In this document: piece after piece, positions 8,242-15,648 of the stretch
How the letters are laid out: each line of letters begins with the position of its first letter
Numbering within the stretch: position 1 is the first letter of the stretch
NCBI GenBank assembly: GCA_963824345.1
Contig: CAWGOZ010000023.1
Span: 372,001 to 436,000, forward strand
Reading direction: 5' to 3'
DNA: 64,000 nt
Source of the DNA: Palsa-89 sp963824345
GTDB lineage: Bacteria > Acidobacteriota > Terriglobia > Bryobacterales > Bryobacteraceae
Notes under the pieces: model-generated
Databases searched by the model: none
Seen by the model: only the letters and a program-made list of their open reading frames with translations
What the model was told of the DNA's origin: nothing
Program-made: the position numbers and the translations under genes

Positions 8242-9984
8242 TCAGACCGCTTGAATCTCTTGATATTCCGGCTTCCACATGGCGTCTCCCACTTGTTCGA
8301 CGATGTCGTCGAATTTGAAGCCCGCCAGGCCTTCCTCGACGGCGGCTTCGGCCACTGCCACGGCGACCGTTAAGGACACGTTACGCAAATCGTCGACATG
8401 CGGGAGCAGGGACGCCCCGGGCAATCGCACGGCAACCAGGCTCGAGACGGCATTGGCAGCGGCCGCGAGCATCCCGTCGCTGATGCGGCGCGATCGAGAG
8501 ACGATGGCGCCCAGACAAAGGCCGGGATAGAGCATCGCGTTGTTCACCTGGCCGATCACATAGGTGACTCCCCGGTAGGTGACGGGCGGGAACGGACTGC
8601 CGGTGGCAATCAGCGCCCGGCCATCCGTCCAGGCAATCAAATCGGCCGGGGTGGCTTCCGCCACGGGGGCCGGATTGGAAAGCGGGAAGATGATGGGACG
8701 GTCGCAGTGCTTGGCCATTTCCCTGACCACGGCTTCGGTAAAAGCGCCCGCGACGGTCGAAACGCCGATCAGCATGCTGGGATGCACTTGCCGCACTAAT
8801 TCCGCTAAATCCGTCGCGCCGTCCGAGCCATTGCGCCTCCAGCGTTTCACTTCGGCCCCCGGACGAGCATAGGGGGCCTGATAGTCGTGCAGACGTTCGC
8901 CCATGTCATCGGTCAGCAGTCCCTCGGCATCCACCAGCCAGAAGCGTGCGATGGCATCCTCCCGCGAGAGGCCTTCACGCGTCATTGCATCGCAAATTTG
9001 ATCCGCGATTCCCAAGCCCGCGGTTCCGGCCCCGAAAATCACCACGCGTTGGTTTCTGAGCGGCGATCCGCACACCCGCGCGGCCGATACCGCGGCCGCC
9101 AGCGTAATTGCGCCGGTGCCCTGCATATCATCGTTAAACGTGCAGAACCGACCGCGATATTTTTCGAGGATACGGCGTCCGTTGCCGGGTTCAAAGTCTT
9201 CCCACTGCAAGAGCGCATTTGGAAACCGCTTGGTCACCGCCTGGACATAGGCATCGATGAAAGCGTCGTAGCGCTTCCCGCGCACGCGAGGATGCCGGTT
9301 GCCGATGTACATCGGGTCCTTCAACAGGCTCTCGCGGTTGGTTCCGACATCCAGCATCACCGGAATGACGCGCGCGGGATCGATCCCGCCAGCCGCGGTA
9401 TAAATGGCCAGTTTGCCGATCGAGATTTCGATGCCGCCCACCCCCCAGTCCCCTACCCCTAGGATTTGCTCGGCGTCGGTCGCCAGGATCAAATCGATGT
9501 CTTCCGGTCCGGCTCCGATGTTCGCAAACGCTTGCTCGATTCCATCCATGTGATCGATGGAAAGGTACACGCCACGCGGACGCCGGCATTCGTGGTGGTA
9601 TTGCTGCATCGCCATGCCTACCGTGAGATCGTTCACAATCGGTATCATCTCGCGCAAGTGCCCGGACAGCAGCCGGTAAAACAGCACTTCGTTGCGGTCG
9701 TGGAGCGCGGTGAGGTAGATGTTCTTGCTGAGCGCGTCGGTGAGACGCTGGTACTGCGCGTAGGCCGACTTTACTTGAGCCTCCAGGGTACTGATCACCG
9801 GGGGGAGCATACCGCTGAGTCCCAGCTCCTTGCGTTCTTCCGCGGTGAAGGCAGTGCCCTTGTTCAGCATCGGTGTGGTGAGTACCGCCATACCCCGCGC
9901 CTTGGTTTTATGCGAGCCCTCGTTTCGGTCGAGCCCGGAACGATTCACTCCCGCAGCCAATATCGGGATGACTCTCATTCGCAT
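8242..9984 (-). CDS. NAD(P)-dependent malic enzyme
   Basis: A 580-residue protein of the large malic enzyme family (usual length 540-580). Visible blocks: the region around GDWGVGGIEISIGKLAIYTAAGGIDPARVIPVMLDVGTN, the metal-binding FNDDMQGTGA, the Rossmann motif VVIFGAGTAGLGIADQI, and LSNPAPVAEATPADLIAWTDGRALIATGSPF. It decarboxylates malate to pyruvate. The dinucleotide preference is not certain; overall form resembles the NAD-linked MaeA group. An AGGAGG 10 nt before the ATG at 9984 fixes the start, although a shorter version beginning MAVLTTPMLNKG would align better with typical N-termini. Single-gene transcription unit. Confidence 0.93.
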   Translation of the reverse strand: MRMRVIPILAAGVNRSGLDRNEGSHKTKARGMAVLTTPMLNKGTAFTAEERKELGLSGMLPPVISTLEAQVKSAYAQYQRLTDALSKNIYLTALHDRNEVLFYRLLSGHLREMIPIVNDLTVGMAMQQYHHECRRPRGVYLSIDHMDGIEQAFANIGAGPEDIDLILATDAEQILGVGDWGVGGIEISIGKLAIYTAAGGIDPARVIPVMLDVGTNRESLLKDPMYIGNRHPRVRGKRYDAFIDAYVQAVTKRFPNALLQWEDFEPGNGRRILEKYRGRFCTFNDDMQGTGAITLAAAVSAARVCGSPLRNQRVVIFGAGTAGLGIADQICDAMTREGLSREDAIARFWLVDAEGLLTDDMGERLHDYQAPYARPGAEVKRWRRNGSDGATDLAELVRQVHPSMLIGVSTVAGAFTEAVVREMAKHCDRPIIFPLSNPAPVAEATPADLIAWTDGRALIATGSPFPPVTYRGVTYVIGQVNNAMLYPGLCLGAIVSRSRRISDGMLAAAANAVSSLVAVRLPGASLLPHVDDLRNVSLTVAVAVAEAAVEEGLAGFKFDDIVEQVGDAMWKPEYQEIQAV

Positions 9985-10122
9985 GTTGTACCCGCCTCCT
10001 ATTGGTCTTGGTTGTCTCCCGGATCTTGCCGCACACTCCGCAGCTCCGCCCCCGGCCCGTCATTCCGCGATAGATCCGGATACACGGCGCGCCGGGGTGG
10101 GAACCCGATGGTTATAGATCGA

Positions 10123-10827
10123 CTATGCGCGAGCGCGCGCAAGTTTGATTGTGCCGGCTGCGGTCAATGACAGCAGGCCCAGCAGCCCGATGAGCGGCAG
10201 GGGGCTGGCGGTTTTGGGCAGGCTCTCGGGCGCCGCGAGTGCTTCGGCGGGCGGTGGCGGGGTGACCACCTGGGCTATTTCTACGTCTTCTCCAGCCGGC
10301 GATACTGCCTGAACCGGGGCTTGCTTCAGTTGCTCCACAACAACCACTGGCTCTTCGGCTACGATCGCAGCCGGTGTGTAAAGAACCGGCGTGTTGGTCT
10401 GCTTGGCCAGCTCCACCGCTTTTTCCTTCGGATAAACGAACTCCTGGCCGAAGTTATTACCGGGATAAAACCATGCTCTGAGCGCTGCCGGTTGTCCGGG
10501 CGGCGTCTCCCAGAACGTCATCACGGTCTTGCCGGTGATCCGGAGCCGGTAATTTGGGATTGCCAGGATGGTGGCGTAGAGCTTGGTTTGATCCTGGTTG
10601 AAGATCTGCACGATGTGGCGGTCCGACGGCGAGTCCAGAAGTTTGAAGACATAGGTGCCGGCAGGCAATACTTCCCAGCCTTGGACGTGGACGCCTGGGG
10701 TCACTACAGGCGCGCTGAACGTTACCACGGTCTTCTGGTTCCATTGGTCGGCCTTTGCGTTGGGAGACAATGCCGCGCCGATGAGCGCCGCACAGAACAC
10801 GGTCGGTACTGCTTTTAAGAAAGTCAT
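10123..10827 (-). CDS. Secreted protein with LPKTAS-type C-terminal sorting-like tail
   Basis: A 234-residue protein: signal peptide (residues 1-26, probable cleavage after AKA), a beta-rich domain about 30-150 of the kind seen in acidobacterial secreted proteins (KTVVTFSAPVVTPG, LPAGTYVFKLLDSPSDRHIVQIFN), a Pro/Ala/Val-rich linker, then LPKTAS at about 203-208, a hydrophobic stretch PLPLIGLLGLLSLTAAG and the basic end KLARARA. This tripartite tail mimics sortase or exosortase signals although the host is probably Gram-negative. An AGGAG lies 7 nt before the ATG. Upstream are a GG-N10-GC element and a tandem palindrome shared with two other envelope genes, so sigma-54 control is likely. No processing enzyme is encoded in the window. 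Confidence 0.8.
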   Translation of the reverse strand: MTFLKAVPTVFCAALIGAALSPNAKADQWNQKTVVTFSAPVVTPGVHVQGWEVLPAGTYVFKLLDSPSDRHIVQIFNQDQTKLYATILAIPNYRLRITGKTVMTFWETPPGQPAALRAWFYPGNNFGQEFVYPKEKAVELAKQTNTPVLYTPAAIVAEEPVVVVEQLKQAPVQAVSPAGEDVEIAQVVTPPPPAEALAAPESLPKTASPLPLIGLLGLLSLTAAGTIKLARARA

Positions 10828-10859
10828 GTGTTACTCCTTCTACTGATCTAAAATTTGTG

Positions 10860-10876
10860 AGCGGAACCCACGCCCA
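10860..10876 (-). promoter_or_regulatory. Candidate sigma-54 promoter for the LPKTAS gene
   Basis: On the reverse strand TTGGGCGTGGGTTCCGCT has GG at 10874-10873 and GC at 10862-10861 with 10 nt between, the -24/-12 spacing. The GC lies about 35 nt before the start. About 9 of 14 informative positions match the consensus; the -12 TT is missing. A second GG-N10-GC match lies slightly further upstream. Confidence 0.35.
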
Positions 10877-10994
10877 ACGAGAAGCACGCTTGTTTCCGTT
10901 GGGCAGGCAACCGAGGAATCGACCCTTCCGGCCCGTTCCTACGGTGTTACAGGCATAGGGGAGCTCAGCGGAAACGGGTTGGCGTTCCAGGGGT

Positions 10995-11028
10995 TGACCG
11001 GATGGGGTCACTTGACCAAATGCGGTCG
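10995..11028. promoter_or_regulatory. Tandem palindromic operator, copy A
   Basis: TGACC-GGATGG-GGTCA at 10995-11010 is followed by TGACC-AAATGC-GGTCG at 11013-11028. Starts are 18 bp apart. The pair lies 168 bp upstream of the LPKTAS gene and about 120 bp upstream of its candidate sigma-54 promoter, a typical enhancer distance. The same arrangement recurs at 13379-13412 and 16785-16818. Confidence 0.7.
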
Positions 11029-11053
11029 CAAATGGCGATGTGCCGTGCAGGGG

Positions 11054-11404
11054 TCAGGAAGCCGGATTACCATGTCTCAGGGTGCGGAACTGGTACCGCT
11101 CGAACACGGCGGCGAAATTCGAGGCCCGGTAACGAACGACCCGGCCAACCGCGAACAGTTGAAGCGGAATCCTGCCATCCAGGAGTGTGGGCCACTCAAT
11201 GCTCATCTCCACCCAAGCACCCACGCGGATTTCGTCTTGTGAACCCCCCCGCTGTGGGACAATCAGGACGCCGCCACTGCTTACGTTCACCGCCCGGCCG
11301 GCGCCACAGCCACTGGATCCGGCCAGGAGGCGGAAGCGAACGCCCAGGTCCAGTTCAAAGCGGGACTTTAAGCGGCGATCCGCCGGAATCGTCTGGTTGG
11401 GCAT
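11054..11404 (-). CDS. PilZ-domain protein
   Basis: A 116-residue single-domain protein. The PilZ signature is present: basic DRRLKSRFELDLGVRF near the N-terminus (RxxxR-type c-di-GMP contact) and NVSSGGVLI (the D/NxSxxG motif), followed by a beta barrel. PilZ proteins usually bind cyclic di-GMP and alter motility, envelope or exopolysaccharide functions. The start is uncertain: ATG at 11404 gives MPNQTIPADRR, while a GTG at 11431 overlapping the upstream stop would add nine residues. It is last in a receiver - small protein - PilZ operon. Confidence 0.8.
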   Translation of the reverse strand: MPNQTIPADRRLKSRFELDLGVRFRLLAGSSGCGAGRAVNVSSGGVLIVPQRGGSQDEIRVGAWVEMSIEWPTLLDGRIPLQLFAVGRVVRYRASNFAAVFERYQFRTLRHGNPAS

Positions 11405-11423
11405 CCTCACGGCGTGAAGCGAA

Positions 11424-11753
11424 CTATGCACAAGCTACCACCGACAGGGCTCGAGCGGGATTCGTCCGGCCTGGCTGGATGGGGGTGGCATGCGGACCCA
11501 ACAAGTCTGCTTTGAAGATGTTGTAGCGTCGATTCTCGAACATGATCTCTAAACAGGCGCCGATGCAGGAGGGTCCGATGACGCGAACTTCCGCGCCTTG
11601 AGGAAGGAAGACAATCAAGCCTTTCCCGGATTCTTCGAAACGAACCACTGCGAAGGACTTTCCGGTCCTATACATGGAAGTGGCCGGGGACTCGCCGTTT
11701 TCCAGGGACTCACCCCGGTTTATCGATATCGGGGATGCAACTGTGCTTGTCAT
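11424..11753 (-). CDS. Hypothetical small protein between receiver and PilZ genes
   Basis: A 109-residue protein of unknown function. The ATG at 11753 is preceded by AAGGAAAGG at good spacing, which favours it over the in-frame ATG at 11777. The middle reads as a small beta-rich domain (SFAVVRFEESGKGLIVFLPQGAEVRVIG, CLEIMFENRRYNIFKADLL) with disordered ends. It may be a PilZ-like or SH3-like module, but no diagnostic motif is present. It lies between a CheY-like receiver and a PilZ protein in one operon, so a signalling role is plausible. Confidence 0.6.
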   Translation of the reverse strand: MTSTVASPISINRGESLENGESPATSMYRTGKSFAVVRFEESGKGLIVFLPQGAEVRVIGPSCIGACLEIMFENRRYNIFKADLLGPHATPIQPGRTNPARALSVVACA

Positions 11754-11789
11754 GATCGGACCTTTCCTTGACAACATTCGCCCGCGAGG

Positions 11790-12200
11790 CTATGCCGCCG
11801 GGACCGCTCTTTCCGGTTTCGTATTCGCATTCAGCACACGGTTCACTGTTTCGATCAACTGGGCGGACCGGAAGGGTTTCGCGATACATTCGAATCCCCG
11901 GTAGGGATGCCAAGCGCTCCCCGTCATAAACAGAACCGGCAGTTGTGAATCCATGGTAAGCACGCGATCGGCCAGTTCGAAGCCGTTCATGCCTGGCATA
12001 GTCACGTCGGTGAGCAGCAGTACGATTTTCGCTCGATGGTCGGGAGATAATTGCTCGGCATAAAAGCGGAGCCCCTCTTCTCCGCCGCCGGCTGTCGTCA
12101 CACTGTATCCGACGGCCTCCAAGGACCTTTTAGCGAAAGCGCGAATGTCGCGGTTATCGTCGATTACCAAAATCCCGCCACTTTGCAAGTCATACGCCAT
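11790..12200 (-). CDS. Stand-alone response regulator receiver protein
   Basis: A 136-residue CheY-like receiver with no output domain. Acidic pocket IDDNRD near residue 14, phosphoacceptor Asp in LLLTDVTMPGMNGFE, Thr/Ser switch in LFMTGSAW and the conserved Lys in IAKPF. Start ATG at 12200 (MAYDLQSGG) has GGAAAGAGG at good distance; the longer reading from 12266 is not needed. It heads an operon with a small unknown protein and a PilZ protein. A direct repeat TGAGCA-N4-TGAGCA lies 118 bp upstream and recurs before the YXWGXW gene. No partner kinase is in the window. Confidence 0.88.
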   Translation of the reverse strand: MAYDLQSGGILVIDDNRDIRAFAKRSLEAVGYSVTTAGGGEEGLRFYAEQLSPDHRAKIVLLLTDVTMPGMNGFELADRVLTMDSQLPVLFMTGSAWHPYRGFECIAKPFRSAQLIETVNRVLNANTKPERAVPAA

Positions 12201-12317
12201 GGCTGGCCTCTTTCCGTTGAATGTCAAGGCTTCTCGGAAGCCGGTCGACCGGGACCGTCCGCTCATCAGCTACTACAGGGATTGGAATAAAGTATCGGCG
12301 ATTCGCGGCGGGCAGTC

Positions 12318-12333
12318 TGCTCAGAATTGCTCA
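12318..12333 (-). promoter_or_regulatory. Direct-repeat element upstream of the receiver operon
   Basis: On the reverse strand TGAGCA-ATTC-TGAGCA, a 10-bp period, followed by GACTGCCCGCC. The same 16-bp element with one change, in the same orientation to its gene, lies at 15596-15611. Half-sites one helical turn apart are typical of OmpR/PhoB-like regulators. Confidence 0.45.
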
Positions 12334-12362
12334 CAATTGGGCGGTTTTCCCCGGCCTGGCAG

Positions 12363-13040
12363 TCAGTCGTGGAGGATCACATTGAGCAGAGAACTATGCA
12401 CTTCCAGACCGCCGGTGATCTGACCGTCGTATTGGATAAAGCCCAGTTTGCGAAAGCGATTCATGAAAAAGCTGACTCTCGAGCGGGTAGTGCCGACGAT
12501 TTCCGCCAGTGTTTCCTGGCTGATTTTGGGGATTACCGGCTCGGGCTTGCCTTCCTTCCCGAAGTTAGCCAGCAGCAGGAGCACCCGCGCCAGACGCTTT
12601 TCGCTGGAGTTGAACAGCTGATCCACCAGGTCCTCTTCGATCCGAATGTTGCGGGAGAGCAAATGGTGGAGCAGCCGTTCGGAAAAGGCCGGCTGATCGC
12701 GAAGCATCCGGACCACGCCGGCTTTTTCCAGCCGCATGATCGAGCAGTCCGACATAGCCGCGGCGCTGGCCATGCGCGCCGATTGCCCGGCCAGACACCC
12801 CTCCCCAAAAAATTCGCCGGCGCCTAGAATGGCCACCACTGCTTCCTTGCCTTGTTTCGACACGACGGTGAGCTTGATCTTGCCAGCCCGGACGTAGAAG
12901 ACGGCGTCCGCCGGGTCGCCTTGCCGAAAGACCTGCTGATTTTTCGCGTAATCCCCCAGCGTTCTTCCCTTGCCGGCAGCGGCTAAGAAACTGTGGACAT
13001 CGAAATCCGGCTTGTCGTCACTTATCTTGCGGCGTTTCAT
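12363..13040 (-). CDS. Crp/Fnr-family transcriptional regulator
   Basis: A 225-residue protein: cyclic-nucleotide-like beta barrel (about residues 25-125, with VFRQGDPADAVFYVRAGKIKL and GEFFGEGCLAGQ), a dimer helix, then a winged helix-turn-helix ISQETLAEIVGTTRSRVSFFMNRFRKLGFI. No Fnr-type cysteine cluster is seen. The recognition helix TRSRVSFFMN differs from E. coli CRP, so its site need not be TGTGA-N6-TCACA. It lies 7 nt after a small membrane protein gene and probably shares its transcript. It is an alternative owner of the TGACC-N6-GGTCA sites, which have CRP-like geometry. Confidence 0.9.
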   Translation of the reverse strand: MKRRKISDDKPDFDVHSFLAAAGKGRTLGDYAKNQQVFRQGDPADAVFYVRAGKIKLTVVSKQGKEAVVAILGAGEFFGEGCLAGQSARMASAAAMSDCSIMRLEKAGVVRMLRDQPAFSERLLHHLLSRNIRIEEDLVDQLFNSSEKRLARVLLLLANFGKEGKPEPVIPKISQETLAEIVGTTRSRVSFFMNRFRKLGFIQYDGQITGGLEVHSSLLNVILHD

Positions 13041-13047
13041 GCCGATT

Positions 13048-13239
13048 TCAATGCCCGATTCGGAAACTGGTCACATCACCCCAAAGTCCAGCCGCCTTCA
13101 ACACAAAAACTCCCACGGCTACCACGACTACGACGTTGAGAATCGCTTTGATGCTGGAGGCCATCGGGATATAGCGATTCACCAGCCACAGTGCCATGCC
13201 CACCACAATCAACATAACCACCAAATTCAGCAAAGGCAT
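13048..13239 (-). CDS. Thivi_2564-like small membrane protein
   Basis: A 63-residue protein MPLLNLVVMLIVVGMALWLVNRYIPM... with two hydrophobic helices around a conserved WLVNRYIPM turn and a second ILNVVVVVAVGVFVL segment, the pattern of the small Thivi_2564 membrane family. AAGGAG lies about 8 nt before the ATG at 13239; the longer in-frame reading to 13434 has no such site and crosses the promoter region. Upstream are a good GG-N10-GC sigma-54 element and the tandem palindrome. It is followed after 7 nt by the Crp/Fnr gene. Function unknown. Confidence 0.8.
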   Translation of the reverse strand: MPLLNLVVMLIVVGMALWLVNRYIPMASSIKAILNVVVVVAVGVFVLKAAGLWGDVTSFRIGH

Positions 13240-13266
13240 TTTTAACGCTCCTTCGATGAAGGACGA

Positions 13267-13282
13267 AGCAATTGGCTGGCCC
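13267..13282 (-). promoter_or_regulatory. Candidate sigma-54 promoter for the small membrane protein/Crp operon
   Basis: Reverse strand GGGCCAGCCAATTGCT: GG at 13281-13280, 10 nt, then GC at 13269-13268 inside a perfect TTGCT -12 box. About 10 of 14 informative consensus positions match. The GC lies 30 nt before the ATG, leaving room for a transcript start and Shine-Dalgarno. This is the best sigma-54 match noticed in the window. Confidence 0.55.
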
Positions 13283-13378
13283 AATCGAAAGTCGGGAGCA
13301 ATACTGCCGACGAACATGAGACAGAGTGATTTTATTTGTGAATCCCTGCAAGTGATTGAGATCAGTGAAGCAGCGGAC

Positions 13379-13412
13379 TGACCGTAGGGCGCCGTATGAC
13401 CAAATCTGGTCA
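13379..13412. promoter_or_regulatory. Tandem palindromic operator, copy B, between divergent genes
   Basis: A full site TGACC-AAATCT-GGTCA at 13397-13412, with a TGACC half-site at 13379-13383, again 18 bp away. It lies about 100-115 bp upstream of the candidate sigma-54 promoter of the small membrane protein gene and 148 bp upstream of the sigma-54 activator gene. Its location suggests autoregulation of the activator plus control of the divergent operon. Within the roughly 320-bp intergenic stretch 13240-13559 this and the promoter are the only features recognised. Confidence 0.7.
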
Positions 13413-13559
13413 AAAATTCATCCAAATGGCTCAAATACGCGATATGATGAGGATGACCGCTAATCTCGGTTCCTTGCTGTTTACGAGACGGCCTACGCGC
13501 CCACCGTGTAGTCTCTTAGACGACGTGGCCTCCTGGATCGACGGGGTGAAGGAGACGCA

Positions 13560-15584
13560 ATGAACTCCGCAGCCTCAATGCACGAACCCAGTGGCTGGCT
13601 GGTGGAAGATGGCTTGAGAGAGCTCGAGCTGCTATTTCGGGCTGTTCTCTCTCACCAATCCTCGCCTATCTTGATCGTGGACGACAGCCGGCATTGCCTT
13701 TACGCCAGTGCGGGCGCGGGCAAATTGCTGGAATGTTCGATGGGCGAACTGATCGGGCGCCGGATCGACGATCTCGTAGAGCCCGGCAAGCTGCAATACA
13801 CAGTGGACAGCGATGTCTTACCGGGACGTCATGCCTGGGTGCTGGAAGGCCAATCTTTGCATGCCAAGCGCGACAGTCCTTCGGCTGACCACGCCAAGGA
13901 CCAGTACTCGGGAGGGAGCAAGGACTACGCGCTCTTGTCCCTGGATTCGAGCGGCGTGGTGGTGGCCTGGTACTCCGGAGCTGAACGCGTTTACGGGTAT
14001 AAAAGCGGGGAGATCATCGGTCAACACGTGAGCTGTCTTTACTCGGGTGACGACGCCCGGCCGGTGAGCCCCGCGGAAGAATTGAGAAAGACGGCGATGG
14101 AGGGTCCTCTCGGAACTGAGGGATGGCAAAGGAAACAGGACGGGTCACGGTTTTGGGCCAACGTCTTGACCACCGCGCTGAGAGACGAAAGCCAGGAGCT
14201 GCATGGCTTTGCGAGGGTGGTTCGGGATTTCAGCACGCGTCACCGCAGCGAGGAGGCATTATTACATAAGCGAGGAGGCGTCCTAGCGCTGCCCGCCGCA
14301 GCGGCCATCGCCGGCATCGCTTCGGGCGAGTTAGACCGTATTGTGGATGCCAACGACGCGTTTCTCGGCATGCTCGGATACAGCCGCGAAGATCTAACCG
14401 GCAGCGGTTTGCACTGGGCTGATATTGCCGCACCGGAATCCCTGCCGCTGGATGAACGCGCCCATGAAGAAGGCTTGCTGCACGGAGCCTGCACGCCTTT
14501 TGAAATGGAATATATCCGCAAGGATAAAACCCGCGTGCGCGTGCTGGCCACCAGTGCGTTCCTGCCCGCGTCTCCATTTCGATGGATTACTTTCGTCCAG
14601 GATCTCAGCGAGCGCGAACGCGCCGAGACGATGGTGGGCGAATCCGTTGTCATGCCTGAGTTCGAGGAGATTGTCGGAACCAGCGCCGCGCTAAAGCGCG
14701 TGATGGGGCAAGTGGCAATCGTTTCCCCCACCGATGCCACGGTTCTGGTGCTGGGAGAAACCGGCACAGGAAAGGAGCTGGTGGCGCGCGCCATCCACAA
14801 GCTGAGTTCTCGCCGCAATCGTCCCTTTATCACGTTGAACTGTGCCGCCATCCCTACCGGGCTTCTGGAGAGCGAGCTGTTCGGCTATGAAAGAGGCGCA
14901 TTCACCGGCGCCTTATCGCAGAAGATCGGACGCTTCGAAATGGCCCACCAGGGGACATTGTTTCTGGATGAAGTGGGAGACATTCCTTTGGAGCTGCAAC
15001 CCAAATTGCTGCGCGCTTTGCAGGAAAAGGAGTTCGAGCGATTGGGCGGCACGCGCACCATCCCCATCGACGTCCGGCTGGTGGCGGCCACCAACCGCAA
15101 TCTCACCCAGATGATGGGAGACAAGCTCTTCCGCAGCGATCTGTATTACCGCCTGAAGGTCTTTCCGATCACCATTCCACCGCTGCGGGAACACACCGAA
15201 GACATCCCGGTGCTGGTCCGGCACTTCGTCCAAACCTACGCGGCCAAGATGAATAAACAGATTGACAAGATTCCAGCGGATACCATGCAAGCCCTGCTCA
15301 ACTGGCCATGGCCCGGGAATGTCCGGGAGCTGGAGAACTTCATCGAACGATCGGTCATTCTTTCGCCCGGCGCCAACCTGCGGGTTCCGCTGGCTGAAAT
15401 TCGCGCGGATGCGGTGGAGGCGCCCGCCGGCGCCACGCTGGCCGAAGTGGAGCGGGAACACATCATACGCGTTTTGAGGGAAACCAATGGCGTGGTAAGC
15501 GCCGCCGCCACGCGTCTGGGGCTCCCGCGGACCACCTTAAACGCCATGATGCGGAAGCTGGAGATCTCGCGCAAGGATCTGTAG
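13560..15584 (+). CDS. Sigma-54-dependent activator with PAS sensor domains
   Basis: A 674-residue enhancer-binding protein. Three PAS-like domains occupy roughly residues 30-85, 120-225 and 245-350. The AAA+ domain follows (about 365-600) with Walker A GETGTGKE at 399-406, the sigma-54-contacting GAFTGA at 446-451, Walker B LFLDEVGDIP and the sensor segment AATNRNL. A Fis-type HTH closes the protein (VSAAATRLGLPRTTLNAMMRKL). There is no receiver domain, so the signal is probably sensed by PAS. AAGGAG lies 7 nt before the ATG. Three tandem operators nearby, each ahead of an envelope gene with a GG-N10-GC element, make it the likely regulator of these genes. Confidence 0.93.
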   Translation: MNSAASMHEPSGWLVEDGLRELELLFRAVLSHQSSPILIVDDSRHCLYASAGAGKLLECSMGELIGRRIDDLVEPGKLQYTVDSDVLPGRHAWVLEGQSLHAKRDSPSADHAKDQYSGGSKDYALLSLDSSGVVVAWYSGAERVYGYKSGEIIGQHVSCLYSGDDARPVSPAEELRKTAMEGPLGTEGWQRKQDGSRFWANVLTTALRDESQELHGFARVVRDFSTRHRSEEALLHKRGGVLALPAAAAIAGIASGELDRIVDANDAFLGMLGYSREDLTGSGLHWADIAAPESLPLDERAHEEGLLHGACTPFEMEYIRKDKTRVRVLATSAFLPASPFRWITFVQDLSERERAETMVGESVVMPEFEEIVGTSAALKRVMGQVAIVSPTDATVLVLGETGTGKELVARAIHKLSSRRNRPFITLNCAAIPTGLLESELFGYERGAFTGALSQKIGRFEMAHQGTLFLDEVGDIPLELQPKLLRALQEKEFERLGGTRTIPIDVRLVAATNRNLTQMMGDKLFRSDLYYRLKVFPITIPPLREHTEDIPVLVRHFVQTYAAKMNKQIDKIPADTMQALLNWPWPGNVRELENFIERSVILSPGANLRVPLAEIRADAVEAPAGATLAEVEREHIIRVLRETNGVVSAAATRLGLPRTTLNAMMRKLEISRKDL

Positions 15585-15595
15585 GCCTTTCAACC

Positions 15596-15611
15596 TGAGC
15601 AATTGTGAGCA
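15596..15611 (+). promoter_or_regulatory. Direct-repeat element upstream of the YXWGXW gene
   Basis: TGAGCA-ATTG-TGAGCA, with 10-bp periodicity, 38 bp before the start at 15649. It matches the element upstream of the receiver operon at 15 of 16 bases in the same orientation to the gene, and both are followed by AG-N-CT. Confidence 0.45.
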
Positions 15612-15648
15612 GTCTTGGGCGGCCAAACCGGGGATGATTGAGCTACCT

